A stretch of DNA of 21,724 nt from Aliicoccus sp041838435 (lineage in GTDB: Bacteria; Bacillota; Bacilli; Staphylococcales; Salinicoccaceae). This document shows, piece after piece, positions 1 to 8,340 of this stretch (the stretch's first letter is position 1; each line of letters starts with the position of its first letter). The notes beneath the pieces were generated by a model. It was not told the origin of the DNA, made no database searches, and saw nothing but the letters and a program-made list of their open reading frames with translations. Location: NCBI GenBank assembly GCA_041838435.1, contig JBGYPO010000107.1, positions 1 to 21,724 of the forward strand, read 5' to 3'. The translations under genes were made by a program, and so were the position numbers.

Positions 1-164
1 AATCGAACTACCCTGTATTGGGTCACTGTCAGTTCACAGTGAATCGAACTACCCTGTATTGGGTCACTGTCAGTTCACAGTGAGTCAAAATACCCTGTAT
101 TGGGTCACTGTCAATTCACAGTGAATCAAACTACACTGTATTGGGTCACTGTCAGTTCACAGTG
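1..164. repeat. Tandem array R1: four 41-bp hairpin repeats
   Basis: Four direct copies of a 41-bp unit begin at 1, 42, 83 and 124. Copies 1 and 2 are identical; copies 3 and 4 differ at a few bases near the unit start. Every unit contains the inverted repeat TCACTGT / ACAGTGA around a 6-nt centre CAGTTC (or CAATTC), so each can fold as a 7-bp hairpin. A second small inverted repeat ACCC / GGGT lies beside it. No coding potential is convincing. The array starts at the window edge and may extend further left. By synteny with staphylococci the gene to the left would be recG, but it is not in the window. Confidence 0.95.
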
Positions 165-200
165 ATTTGCTAGGTACTATTTTTTTATGCAAAGACTATT

Positions 201-368
201 GCATAGAGGATAGATAGGTTATCTTCTACACGAGGGTTGCTCGCATAGAAGGTAGACGAGTTATCTTCTACACGAAGGGTTCTCACGTAGAAGGTAAGCA
301 ATGTATCTTCTACACGAGGGTTGCTCGCACAGAAGGTAGACAAGTTATCTTCTACACGACGCCTCTCG
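201..368. repeat. Tandem array R2: four 42-bp hairpin repeats
   Basis: Units begin at 201, 243, 285 and 327; the last diverges near its end. Each unit contains TTATCTTCTACACGAGG or a close variant. The hairpin runs ATCTTCTA, a CA/CA double mismatch, CGAG, loop GGTTG, CTCG, then TAGAAGGT across the unit border. Because 42 is a multiple of 3, the reverse strand stays open for 83 codons as a 14-residue repeat; I regard that as a by-product. The head and hairpin layout resemble the array beside the acetyltransferase gene at 12947-13749, so these are probably one family. Confidence 0.93.
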
Positions 369-466
369 CCTCGATCGGCGCCTCTCACCCTCCAGGATAA
401 ACAGCATTTCACACTCACAATGCCCACCTCCACCAAATTTATTCCACATAGTTTCAGCGTTCACAA
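369..466. other. Spacer between the repeat arrays and the fapR promoter
   Basis: This stretch holds a short GC-richer segment with two CGCCTCTC-like blocks and a small CGCC-tcgatc-GGCG inverted repeat, followed by AT-rich sequence. I see no gene, no clear terminator and no tRNA in it. Confidence 0.5.
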
Positions 467-495
467 TTGAAATAACAATTTGAGTTTTATATACT
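467..495 (+). promoter_or_regulatory. SigA-type promoter of the fapR operon
   Basis: A -35 box TTGAAA at 467-472 is separated by 17 bp from a -10 box TATACT at 490-495. The predicted transcription start, about 502-503, lies inside the FapR operator. This is the only strong promoter seen upstream of the lipid genes. Confidence 0.8.
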
Positions 496-499
496 CATA

Positions 500-516
500 T
501 TAGTACCAACTACTAA
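500..516. promoter_or_regulatory. FapR operator
   Basis: The 17-bp sequence TTAGTACCAACTACTAA is an inverted repeat, TTAGTA / TACTAA around CCAAC. It matches the FapR box known from Bacillus and Staphylococcus fatty acid genes. It covers the expected transcription start and abuts the ribosome binding site. Bound FapR would therefore block transcription until malonyl-CoA releases it. The match to the consensus is from memory of the family. Confidence 0.88.
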
Positions 517-526
517 GGGGGATATT

Positions 527-1111
527 ATGGGTAAGTATAAAAAAGACGTGCGTCAATCGAAACTGCTAGAAACGGTATCAAAAAATCCGTTTTTGACGGA
601 TGAAAAACTTGCCCAACAGTTCGATGTCAGTATCCAGACAATTCGTCTGGATCGCCTTGAGTTAAATATCCCTGAGTTAAGGGAACGTATAAAAACAGTT
701 GCGCAGGAAGAGAAGGAAAAAGTGCGCAGTTTGTCGTTGCAGGAAGTAACTGGGGAAATTGTCGAGCTTGAGATGAACGTGCGTGCTGTCAGCCGGTTCT
801 CAGTCGAAGAATCTCATACATTTTTAAAGTATAATATAGCAAGAGGTCAGTATTTGTTTGCGCAGGCAAATTCGCTTTGTGTTGCTGTGATTGATTATCC
901 TGTAGTATTGACAAAGTCTGCAGCGATTGATTTTATCAAACAGGTGAAAGTGAATGATATCGTATTTTCAAATGCGACTGTACAGTCTATTGACAATCAT
1001 GTTGCAAAGATAGAAGTCATTTCAAAGGTAGAAGACGACACTGTCTTAAAGGGTAAATTTGAAATGTATTTTAAAAACGAGGATGAAGATAATGATAAAA
1101 ATAGCGATTGA
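527..1111 (+). CDS. fapR: FapR, malonyl-CoA-responsive repressor of fatty acid and phospholipid genes
   Basis: The 194-residue protein has an N-terminal helix-turn-helix (about residues 22-45, with TDEKLAQQFDVSIQTIRLDR) and a C-terminal hot-dog domain (about 80-185) that in this family binds malonyl-CoA. The family length is close to 190 residues, so it is full size. The ATG at 527 follows AAGGGGGAT at 515-523 with normal spacing. It is the first gene of the operon and overlaps plsX by 20 bp. A FapR operator lies over its own promoter, so it should be autoregulated and should control plsX, fabD and fabG in response to malonyl-CoA. Assignment is firm from the domain order, operator and neighbours. 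Confidence 0.96.
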   Translation: MGKYKKDVRQSKLLETVSKNPFLTDEKLAQQFDVSIQTIRLDRLELNIPELRERIKTVAQEEKEKVRSLSLQEVTGEIVELEMNVRAVSRFSVEESHTFLKYNIARGQYLFAQANSLCVAVIDYPVVLTKSAAIDFIKQVKVNDIVFSNATVQSIDNHVAKIEVISKVEDDTVLKGKFEMYFKNEDEDNDKNSD

Positions 1112-2075
1112 TTTAAACGGTGGTGATAAAGCACCGCAATCAGTAATTGATGGTGTTAAAATTGCACTGAAACAACACGATGATATAGAAATAATATTGT
1201 ATGGGACAGAAGACTCATATAATGAAAACATCGACCGCGTGAGTTTTATCCCTGTTGCTGAAAAGATTGAATCCACAGACGATCCTGTGCGTGCTGTCCG
1301 CAGAAAGAAGGATAGTGGCATGGTGCAGGCGTGTGTTGCGGTTAAAGAGGGTACTGCTGAAGCGTGTATATCTGCGGGTAACACTGGGGCGCTAATGAGT
1401 GCCGGTTTATTTAATGTCGGGCGCATCAAAGGCATTGAACGACCGGCAATTGCTTCGATGATTCCAAGTATAAACGGTAAGGGCATGTTGCTGCTTGATA
1501 TGGGGGCAAATGTCGATAATCGACCGAATCACTTGTATCAATTTGCGGTAATGGCGGATATCTATATGAGAGATATTGAAGGACGCGAGAATCCTTCAGT
1601 CGGTCTCGTGAATATCGGTAGTGAAGAGAATAAGGGCAGTGAGTTAACAAAAGAAACCTATAAGCTCATGAAAGATGCTGGATTTAATTTTAAAGGGAAT
1701 TTTGAAACGCGTGAAATTTTAAGTGGTGACGTGGATATTGCGGTGACGGATGGATTCACGGGCAACATCGTGTTAAAAACATTAGAAGGCACTGCGATGG
1801 GCATGATGTCTCAAGTTAAAAAGGCGATGACTAGTTCGCTTAAAAATAAAGTCGGCGCACTTCTGGTTAAGTCGGGACTTCAAGAAATTAAAGATTTACT
1901 CGATTATCGTCAACACGGTGGTGCTCCACTGCTCGGACTAAATGGACACGTATTAAAAGCGCATGGTTCAAGTGATGACGTTGCAATATCAAGTGCAATT
2001 AGACAAGCGAAGCGTATGGCTACGAGTAACGCGATAGAAAAAATTTCTAAAAAGGTAGGTACAATCAATGAGTAA
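1092..2075 (+). CDS. plsX: Phosphate acyltransferase PlsX
   Basis: PlsX moves the acyl chain from acyl-ACP to phosphate, giving acyl-phosphate, the donor for PlsY in phosphatidic acid synthesis. The sequence opens with MIKIAIDLNGGDKAP, the usual PlsX start, and contains the family segments SAGNTGALMSAG and ALLDMGANVD-like LLLDMGANVDNRP. I chose the ATG at 1092 (327 residues) over the in-frame ATGs at 1059 and 1083. The GAGGA at 1079-1083 is well spaced for 1092 and the resulting length fits the family. The gene overlaps fapR by 20 bp and fabD by 8 bp, which points to translational coupling. Confidence 0.95.
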   Translation: MIKIAIDLNGGDKAPQSVIDGVKIALKQHDDIEIILYGTEDSYNENIDRVSFIPVAEKIESTDDPVRAVRRKKDSGMVQACVAVKEGTAEACISAGNTGALMSAGLFNVGRIKGIERPAIASMIPSINGKGMLLLDMGANVDNRPNHLYQFAVMADIYMRDIEGRENPSVGLVNIGSEENKGSELTKETYKLMKDAGFNFKGNFETREILSGDVDIAVTDGFTGNIVLKTLEGTAMGMMSQVKKAMTSSLKNKVGALLVKSGLQEIKDLLDYRQHGGAPLLGLNGHVLKAHGSSDDVAISSAIRQAKRMATSNAIEKISKKVGTINE

Positions 2076-2973
2076 AGTCATTATGTTTCCAGGTCAAGGG
2101 TCTCAATATGCGGGTATGGCTAAAGACTTATATGAAAAAAATGATGCAGCACGTGATGTACTAGATAGAATTTTTAATGCTGTTGATTTTGACTTAAAAA
2201 CAATTATGTTTGAAGAAGATGCTCGACTCAATGAAACGCAGTATACACAGCCGGCGCTTTTTGCCCACAGCTTAGCGGCACATGCGGCACTCGGGTTAAA
2301 AGCGGATTACTACATGGGTCATTCACTTGGAGAGATTCCTGCGCTAGTCGCAGCAGGTGTGGTATCACTTGAGGATGGTTTGAAAATTGTTGTGAAGCGC
2401 GGAGAATTGATGAGCCAGGCAAAGTCAGGTGGTATGGCTGCTGTAATTGGCATGGAACTAGAAGCCTTGACGATGCTTTGTGATGAACTATCCACTGACG
2501 GTAAACGCGTTGCACCAGCAAACTTAAATGCACCAGATCAAGTAGTTATTTCTGGTGATTTAGAATTAATAGAACAATTTTCAAATGTCGCTAAAGCACG
2601 TGGTGCGCGTCGTGTGATGCCACTTAACGTGTCGGGTGCATTTCATTCCCATCTAATGGATGATGCTAAAATAAAGTTTCGAGATTTTCTAAATGATATC
2701 GGATTTTATCATGCAACAACACCAATTGTACAAAATGTAAGTGCTAAAGATGAAGAACGCGTATTAATGATTCAGCAAAACCTGGTTGAACAACTTGTTT
2801 CTCCAGTGCGCTTCGTTGAAAGTGTTGTTCATTTAAAGCGTCTTGGCGTGACTGAAGCAATTGAAGTTGGGCCAAAGAAAGTGTTATGCGGCTTAGTGCG
2901 TAAAATCGATCCTGAAATCAAAACACAAAATATTGATACAGTAGAACAAGTGGAGGCGTTTTTAAATGAGTAA
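2068..2973 (+). CDS. fabD: Malonyl-CoA:ACP transacylase FabD
   Basis: FabD loads malonate from CoA onto acyl carrier protein for chain elongation. The protein is 301 residues. It has the N-terminal FPGQGSQ motif (residues 7-13), the nucleophile elbow GHSLGE with catalytic Ser86, and the catalytic His193 in SGAFHSHLM. AAGGTAGGT precedes the ATG at 2068. It overlaps plsX and fabG by 8 bp each, so the genes are tightly coupled in the FapR-controlled operon. Nothing is unusual in length or motifs. Confidence 0.96.
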   Translation: MSKVIMFPGQGSQYAGMAKDLYEKNDAARDVLDRIFNAVDFDLKTIMFEEDARLNETQYTQPALFAHSLAAHAALGLKADYYMGHSLGEIPALVAAGVVSLEDGLKIVVKRGELMSQAKSGGMAAVIGMELEALTMLCDELSTDGKRVAPANLNAPDQVVISGDLELIEQFSNVAKARGARRVMPLNVSGAFHSHLMDDAKIKFRDFLNDIGFYHATTPIVQNVSAKDEERVLMIQQNLVEQLVSPVRFVESVVHLKRLGVTEAIEVGPKKVLCGLVRKIDPEIKTQNIDTVEQVEAFLNE

Positions 2974-3703
2974 AACAGCATTGGTTACAGGCGCGTCAAG
3001 AGGCATCGGCGCAAGTATTGCATATGCACTCGGACGCGAGGGTTATCATGTAATCGTAAACTATTCAGGTTCTGAAGATAAGGCAAACGCAGTCGTTGCA
3101 GACATTAAAGATGCAGGAGGCAGTGGCGAAGCATACCAGTGTCACGTGCAAAATTTTGAAGATGTGAAAGCAATGATTAAGCATATCACGTCTACGCACG
3201 ATTCAATCGACGTTGTCGTAAACAACGCAGGGGTGACAAAAGATGGTTTACTCATGCGCATGAAGCCTGAAGATTTCGATAAAGTAATCGACGTGAACTT
3301 AAAAGGTGCATTTAACGTGATTCAAAACGTTGCACGCCCAATGCTGCGTCAAAAACATGGCCGCATCATTAACATCTCGAGTATTGTTGGAAGTATCGGT
3401 AATGCGGGTCAGGCGAATTATGTTGCATCAAAAGCGGGTATAGATGGTTTAACTAAGTCTGTTGCGCGTGAACTTGCACCAAAAGGTGTCACAGTCAACG
3501 CGATTGCGCCGGGTTTTATCGAAAGTGATATGACGGATGTATTATCTGATGAAATTAAAGATGCGATGCTTGCTCAAATTCCACTCGGGCATTTTGGTGA
3601 AGTAAATGATATTGCTGAAACAGTAAAGTTTTTAGCATCTGACGCATCAAAATTTATGACCGGTCAAACGCTCCACGTCAACGGGGGTATGTACATGGGC
3701 TAG
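2966..3703 (+). CDS. fabG: 3-oxoacyl-ACP reductase FabG
   Basis: FabG uses NADPH to reduce 3-oxoacyl-ACP in each round of fatty acid elongation. It is a 245-residue short-chain dehydrogenase. The glycine-rich cofactor motif TGASRGIG lies at residues 8-15 and NNAG at 86-89. The catalytic triad is Ser139, Tyr152 and Lys156 (in NISS and YVASK). The start overlaps the end of fabD by 8 bp, with GTGGAGG just upstream. Genomic context (fabD before, acpP after) separates it from other short-chain dehydrogenases. Confidence 0.96.
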   Translation: MSKTALVTGASRGIGASIAYALGREGYHVIVNYSGSEDKANAVVADIKDAGGSGEAYQCHVQNFEDVKAMIKHITSTHDSIDVVVNNAGVTKDGLLMRMKPEDFDKVIDVNLKGAFNVIQNVARPMLRQKHGRIINISSIVGSIGNAGQANYVASKAGIDGLTKSVARELAPKGVTVNAIAPGFIESDMTDVLSDEIKDAMLAQIPLGHFGEVNDIAETVKFLASDASKFMTGQTLHVNGGMYMG

Positions 3704-3738
3704 GTAAATATGTTAATATTAAAAGGAGGTGAAGTGTA

Positions 3739-3978
3739 ATGGCAAACATTGATAAAGTAAAAGCGATTATCGTTGATAAATTAGGTATTGACGAAGATAA
3801 AGTAACAAGAGAAGCATCATTCAAAGATGATTTAGGCGCAGATTCATTAGATATTGCGGAATTAGTTATGGAACTAGAAGATGAGTTCGATATGGAAATT
3901 CCGGATGAAGAAGCTGAAAAAATCACTACAGTTGGAGATGCACTTGATTACATTGAAAAATTAGAACAAGCGAACTAA
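3739..3978 (+). CDS. acpP: Acyl carrier protein
   Basis: This small acidic protein (79 residues including Met) carries growing acyl chains on a phosphopantetheine arm. The attachment site is Ser36 in the invariant GADSLD motif. A very strong ribosome binding site, AAGGAGGT at 3723-3730, lies 8 nt before the ATG, which fits high expression. It lies 35 bp after fabG and is followed at once by a terminator, so it closes the lipid operon. Confidence 0.98.
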   Translation: MANIDKVKAIIVDKLGIDEDKVTREASFKDDLGADSLDIAELVMELEDEFDMEIPDEEAEKITTVGDALDYIEKLEQAN

Positions 3979-3984
3979 TTAGAG

Positions 3985-4020
3985 TAAATCCACTTATGCA
4001 AGTGGATTTATTTTCTTTTT
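3985..4020 (+). terminator. Rho-independent terminator after acpP
   Basis: A perfect 11-bp stem (3985-3995 with 4000-4010) encloses the loop ATGC and is followed by TTTTCTTTTT. The stem has only three G-C pairs, so some read-through into rnc is plausible, the more so because no obvious promoter lies in the 28 bp before rnc. Confidence 0.85.
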
Positions 4021-4048
4021 ATGCGCGAGTTACAAGAAAGGTGATTAA

Positions 4049-4798
4049 ATGAAAGAAGTAACCAAAGCAATTGAGAGCAATCCATCAGCTAAAAAGATTC
4101 TTAATCAATTTTGGCAGGATTTTAAAGTGTTTACGACAAAGTATGATTTAAAACCAAACAATAAGTGGTTGTATGCACAGAGTTTTATGCACAGCTCTTA
4201 TATTAATGATTTAAACTTAATGAAAATTTATAATAACGAGCGCTTGGAATTTTTAGGTGATGCAGTACTAGAATTGAATGTATCAGACTATTTGTACAAA
4301 CGATTTTCGAGTTTACCGGAAGGTGAATTGACGAAGCTGCGTGCAAATATAGTATGTGAACCTTCACTTGTAGTATTCAGTAAGCATCTGGATATGGCGC
4401 ATTTGATTATGCTTGGTAAAGGTGAAGAAAAGACAGGTGGAAGAGCGCGCCCGTCTATATTATCCGATGCATTCGAAGCTTTTATCGGTGCCATGTACAT
4501 TGATCTCGGCAATGCATATGTTGTTAAATTTTTAGAGACAAATATATATCCATTTATTCAAGATGCAGCATATAACCAAATTACGGATTTCAAGACAGCA
4601 CTTCAAGAATTTGTACATCAACAAAAAACAGGTGAAGTGACGTATGAACTCATGAGTGAATCAGGTCCAAGCCACAACAAATCATTTACGACAGGTGTGT
4701 TTATCGATAATACGCATGTTGCAAGTGGTACAGGACAATCCAAAAAAATGGCTGAACAACGTGCGGCAGAAGCTGCATTTAATATCATATCGAAGTAG
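4049..4798 (+). CDS. rnc: Ribonuclease III
   Basis: RNase III cuts double-stranded RNA, including rRNA precursors. The 249-residue protein has the signature NNERLEFLGDAVLEL, with acidic metal ligands Glu67 and Asp71, and the second acidic pair Asp140 and Glu143 in SDAFEAFIGA. A double-stranded RNA-binding domain occupies about residues 178-249 and ends in the lysine- and alanine-rich helix KKMAEQRAAEAAF. AGAAAGGTGAT precedes the ATG. smc follows within 5 bp, the standard rnc-smc-ftsY arrangement of Firmicutes. Confidence 0.96.
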   Translation: MKEVTKAIESNPSAKKILNQFWQDFKVFTTKYDLKPNNKWLYAQSFMHSSYINDLNLMKIYNNERLEFLGDAVLELNVSDYLYKRFSSLPEGELTKLRANIVCEPSLVVFSKHLDMAHLIMLGKGEEKTGGRARPSILSDAFEAFIGAMYIDLGNAYVVKFLETNIYPFIQDAAYNQITDFKTALQEFVHQQKTGEVTYELMSESGPSHNKSFTTGVFIDNTHVASGTGQSKKMAEQRAAEAAFNIISK

Positions 4799-4803
4799 GT
4801 GGC

Positions 4804-7800
4804 GTGGTGTATTTAAAAGCAATTGAATCGCATGGTTTTAAGTCGTTTGCTGATAAAGTAACCATCCAATTTGACCGCGGTGTGACAGGCGTTGTCGGGC
4901 CAAATGGCAGTGGTAAAAGTAACATTACTGATGCGATACGCTGGGTGCTCGGTGAACAGTCAGCTAAAACGATGCGCGGATCCACAATGCAGGATGTCAT
5001 CTTTAGCGGCAGTGACTCGAGAAAACCGCTGAATTCTGCATATGTGAAGCTAATTTTAAGCAATGAATCGCGCAGCTTGAAAGTAGAGCGCAACGAAGTA
5101 CACATACAGAGAAAGCTATATCGGAACGGTGACAGTGAGTATTATTTAAATAATGAGAAGTGTCGCTTAAAAGAAATCACAGAATTATTTATGGATTCAG
5201 GACTTGGTAAAAGTGCGTACAATATTATTTCCCAAGGTGAAGTCGATCAAGTACTAAAAGCAAAGCCAGAAGACCGTCGTCATTTAATTGAAGAAGCTGC
5301 TGGTGTCATGAAATATAAATCAAGAAAAAAAGAGTCTGAGAGTAAGCTTGACGACACGATAGAAAACCTATCGCGTCTCAACGACATTATCAGTGAGCTA
5401 TTCGGGCAGCGTGAACAGCTCGGACATGAGCGTGAAGTCGCACTTGAGTATCAAGCACTCTATGAAACGATGGCGAGAAGTGACATTGAAGTGACTGTCC
5501 ATGATATCGAACAGTTATCAAATAGTCTTCTGCAGACTGAAACATCGATTAGAGATAATGAAGATAAGCTCTCAAACTATGAACAGAACATTCAACAGCT
5601 AAATAGTGAAATCAGTACGCTTGAAGAAGAAAGTGAGCGTCTCAACGAATCCCGCACATCCATGCAAAATGCTCGCGTGACAGCTTCACGCTTAGCAGAA
5701 CAATTGAGCGGAAATATTCAACTCTATAAAGAACGTAAAGAAAATCAAACTAAAGCCAGTGATAACTTACATAAAGAACAATCACGCATCGAAACGCGTC
5801 TTCGTGACACTGAAGCGATGATTAAACAGCGTAGAGATGAGAAAAAACAACTAGCCAGTCAGCTGAAGGCTATAAAGAATGAAGAAAAGCATACAATCAA
5901 TGAGCGCGATGCATATATTGAAGATGATGAATCAGAAATAGAGTCATTAAGAGATGCCTTTTTTGAACTTTCTGTACAGAAGACAACAGCTGAAAATGAT
6001 ATGAAAGAACGTGAAAAAGAAGTTGAGCGCCGGGATAGTTTTCTCTCGCAAAGGCGCACGCGTTTAGAATCGACAAGAGCAGCACTTGAAGCGGCACAAA
6101 GCGCTTATGAAAGTACGCGTGCGGAGCATGAGCAATGGCAGAGTGAATATGAATTGCTAAAGCATCAAGCACAAGAAAAGCATGCTGCACTTGTCGCAGA
6201 AGAAGAGCAATTTCTCGCCTCAGAGGCACGTGTTCAAAAAGGCGAACGGTACTTAGAAAATGAAGTGTCCAGACTTGAAATGTTAAACACGCTTGCCGAT
6301 GAGTACAAAGGATTTTATCCGGGTGTGCGTGCAGTATTAAAAGCACGCAATAAACTGCAGGGTATCGATGGCGCTGTCGGTGAATTGTTTACAGTGCCAA
6401 CGCAATATGTTGTGGCACTTGATACGGCGCTTGGTGCTGTGAGTCAGCATATCGTGGTCGAATCAGAAGCCAGCGCGAAAGCAGGTATTGATTATTTACG
6501 TCAAAGTCGTAATGGCTTTGCCACGTTTTTACCGCTCGATACGATTCAAGCACGCGCTCTAAATGAGACAGTTAAGCGCACGCTTAAGTCGTCAAATATT
6601 GAGGCGTACGTACTCAGTGACCTCGTTACGTATGATGATGTGTATACGCCTGTTGCGAATCATTTACTGCGTACAACTCTGATATGTAAGTCGATTGATG
6701 ACGCAACTAAACTCGCAAAACTATTAAAGTACCGGGTAAAGATTGTGACATTACAAGGTGAAACGTTAATGCCAGGCGGTGCAATGTCGGGTGGTTCAAA
6801 GGCGAAACAGACATCTGTCGTTGAAATGAAAAACGAAGTAGAGACACTATCACAAACAATTGCGCGCTATCAGGGCGAGCTCGTAGAATTTAAAGCAGAT
6901 AAAGATGCGCACGAGAAAACATATAAAACACTGCAAAACAGTTACACATCGTTGCAGAATAGAATGAGTGCGCTTGCTGAGAACATTGAAGAAAAAAAAC
7001 AAGCACTTACCGGACTCGATATGCGTCGTGAGAATCTTGAAGATACAATCCAGTCACTGGAATATGACTTAGACGAGTCAGAAGAGTCAGACGCTGAGAC
7101 TGTTGATATTTCTTCAATAGATAAAGAGCTCGAAACCATACGGGCACGCATTCATATGCTGAGTGCTTCTGATGAAGAAAAACGCGATAAGATCCAAGCG
7201 CTTAACGATGCTTTAAACAAGCTTCTTCGCGAACAGGACAAAGTGCGTATTCATTTAGACAACACGACAGCAGATCTTAATGAACTGGAAACTGAGTATG
7301 AAGCATTACTTGCTGCAGTTAAAGAGAATGAAGCGCAGATTGCTCTTTTATCAGAAGACTTATCGTTAATTAACATTGACGAGCTTGCTGCAGATAAAGC
7401 GGATCAGGAAGAGGAGATAATATGTCTTGAATCGCAGTTAGAGGAAAACGCTCAGTCGTTATCAACAATCAAAGACAGTATACGTACATTCACTACTGAT
7501 AAAAACAAAGCAGAGGAGTCTATACATGAACTGAACCAAAAGTTGAGGGTAGCCTCAGGTCACCGCGAAAAAATCGATACACAACTCGAAACAAAAGTTG
7601 CTTATTTAGAAAACGAATATAAGACGACGTATGAAAAAGAACGAGAGTCATTCGAGTCACTCACCGATATTGAGGAGAAACGTCGCTCGGTGCGTTTAAA
7701 TAAACGCACGATTGAAGCGCTTGGTCCAGTGAACTTAAATTCAATTGAAGCATATGATGCTGTCGATGAACGCTATACATTCCTAAAAGCTCAAGAGACA

Positions 7801-8340
7801 GATTTACTGGATGCACATGCGACTTTAAAAGAGATCATTCGGGATATGGATAGAGAAGTATCCACAAGATTTAAAGCGGTGTACGAGCAGGTGAATGCAC
7901 ACTTCGGGGATGTATTTAGAGAAATGTTTGGCGGTGGACGCGCGGAACTGAGACTCACTATTCCTGATGATTATTTGGAATCAGGTATTGAAATATTAGC
8001 AGAGCCTCCAGGCAAGCGTTTATCTTCATTATCATTATTATCAGGTGGAGAACGTGCGCTGACAACAATCAGTTTACTGTTTAGTATATTAAAAGTGCGG
8101 GTGAGTCCGTTTGTCATTTTAGATGAAGTCGAAGCTGCACTTGATGAAGCAAATGTACTGCGCTTTAGCCGTTATTTAAAAACACTCGCAAAAGATACAC
8201 AATTCATTGTGATTACCCACAGAAAAGGTACAATGGAACATAGTGACCGCCTGTTCGGCTTGACGATGGCAGAGCAGGGTGTGACGTCTATAATCAGTGT
8301 TGATTTGAATAATTATGAAGAAGTGATTGGAGAGAAATAG
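4804..8340 (+). CDS. smc: Chromosome partition protein Smc
   Basis: Smc is the ATPase of the condensin-like SMC-ScpAB complex that compacts and separates the chromosome. The product is about 1178 residues. The Walker A GPNGSGKS is at residues 32-39. A long coiled coil (about 170-490) follows, then a hinge (about 500-680, from FYPGVRAVLKARN), then the returning coiled coil (about 690-1000). The ABC signature LLSGGERALT is near 1078 and the Walker B ILDEVEAALD near 1104. The start is GTG at 4804; a second GTG at 4807 would remove one residue and has slightly better spacing from AGGTGG at 4797-4802. The gene runs directly into ftsY. Confidence 0.96.
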   Translation: MVYLKAIESHGFKSFADKVTIQFDRGVTGVVGPNGSGKSNITDAIRWVLGEQSAKTMRGSTMQDVIFSGSDSRKPLNSAYVKLILSNESRSLKVERNEVHIQRKLYRNGDSEYYLNNEKCRLKEITELFMDSGLGKSAYNIISQGEVDQVLKAKPEDRRHLIEEAAGVMKYKSRKKESESKLDDTIENLSRLNDIISELFGQREQLGHEREVALEYQALYETMARSDIEVTVHDIEQLSNSLLQTETSIRDNEDKLSNYEQNIQQLNSEISTLEEESERLNESRTSMQNARVTASRLAEQLSGNIQLYKERKENQTKASDNLHKEQSRIETRLRDTEAMIKQRRDEKKQLASQLKAIKNEEKHTINERDAYIEDDESEIESLRDAFFELSVQKTTAENDMKEREKEVERRDSFLSQRRTRLESTRAALEAAQSAYESTRAEHEQWQSEYELLKHQAQEKHAALVAEEEQFLASEARVQKGERYLENEVSRLEMLNTLADEYKGFYPGVRAVLKARNKLQGIDGAVGELFTVPTQYVVALDTALGAVSQHIVVESEASAKAGIDYLRQSRNGFATFLPLDTIQARALNETVKRTLKSSNIEAYVLSDLVTYDDVYTPVANHLLRTTLICKSIDDATKLAKLLKYRVKIVTLQGETLMPGGAMSGGSKAKQTSVVEMKNEVETLSQTIARYQGELVEFKADKDAHEKTYKTLQNSYTSLQNRMSALAENIEEKKQALTGLDMRRENLEDTIQSLEYDLDESEESDAETVDISSIDKELETIRARIHMLSASDEEKRDKIQALNDALNKLLREQDKVRIHLDNTTADLNELETEYEALLAAVKENEAQIALLSEDLSLINIDELAADKADQEEEIICLESQLEENAQSLSTIKDSIRTFTTDKNKAEESIHELNQKLRVASGHREKIDTQLETKVAYLENEYKTTYEKERESFESLTDIEEKRRSVRLNKRTIEALGPVNLNSIEAYDAVDERYTFLKAQETDLLDAHATLKEIIRDMDREVSTRFKAVYEQVNAHFGDVFREMFGGGRAELRLTIPDDYLESGIEILAEPPGKRLSSLSLLSGGERALTTISLLFSILKVRVSPFVILDEVEAALDEANVLRFSRYLKTLAKDTQFIVITHRKGTMEHSDRLFGLTMAEQGVTSIISVDLNNYEEVIGEK

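Noticed and set aside
185..436. 83-codon open frame on the - strand across array R2
   Set aside because: The 42-bp unit is a multiple of three, so the frame stays open and gives a 14-residue repeat (RVEDNLSTF and variants). There is no ribosome binding site, and the frame runs off the repeat into unrelated sequence.
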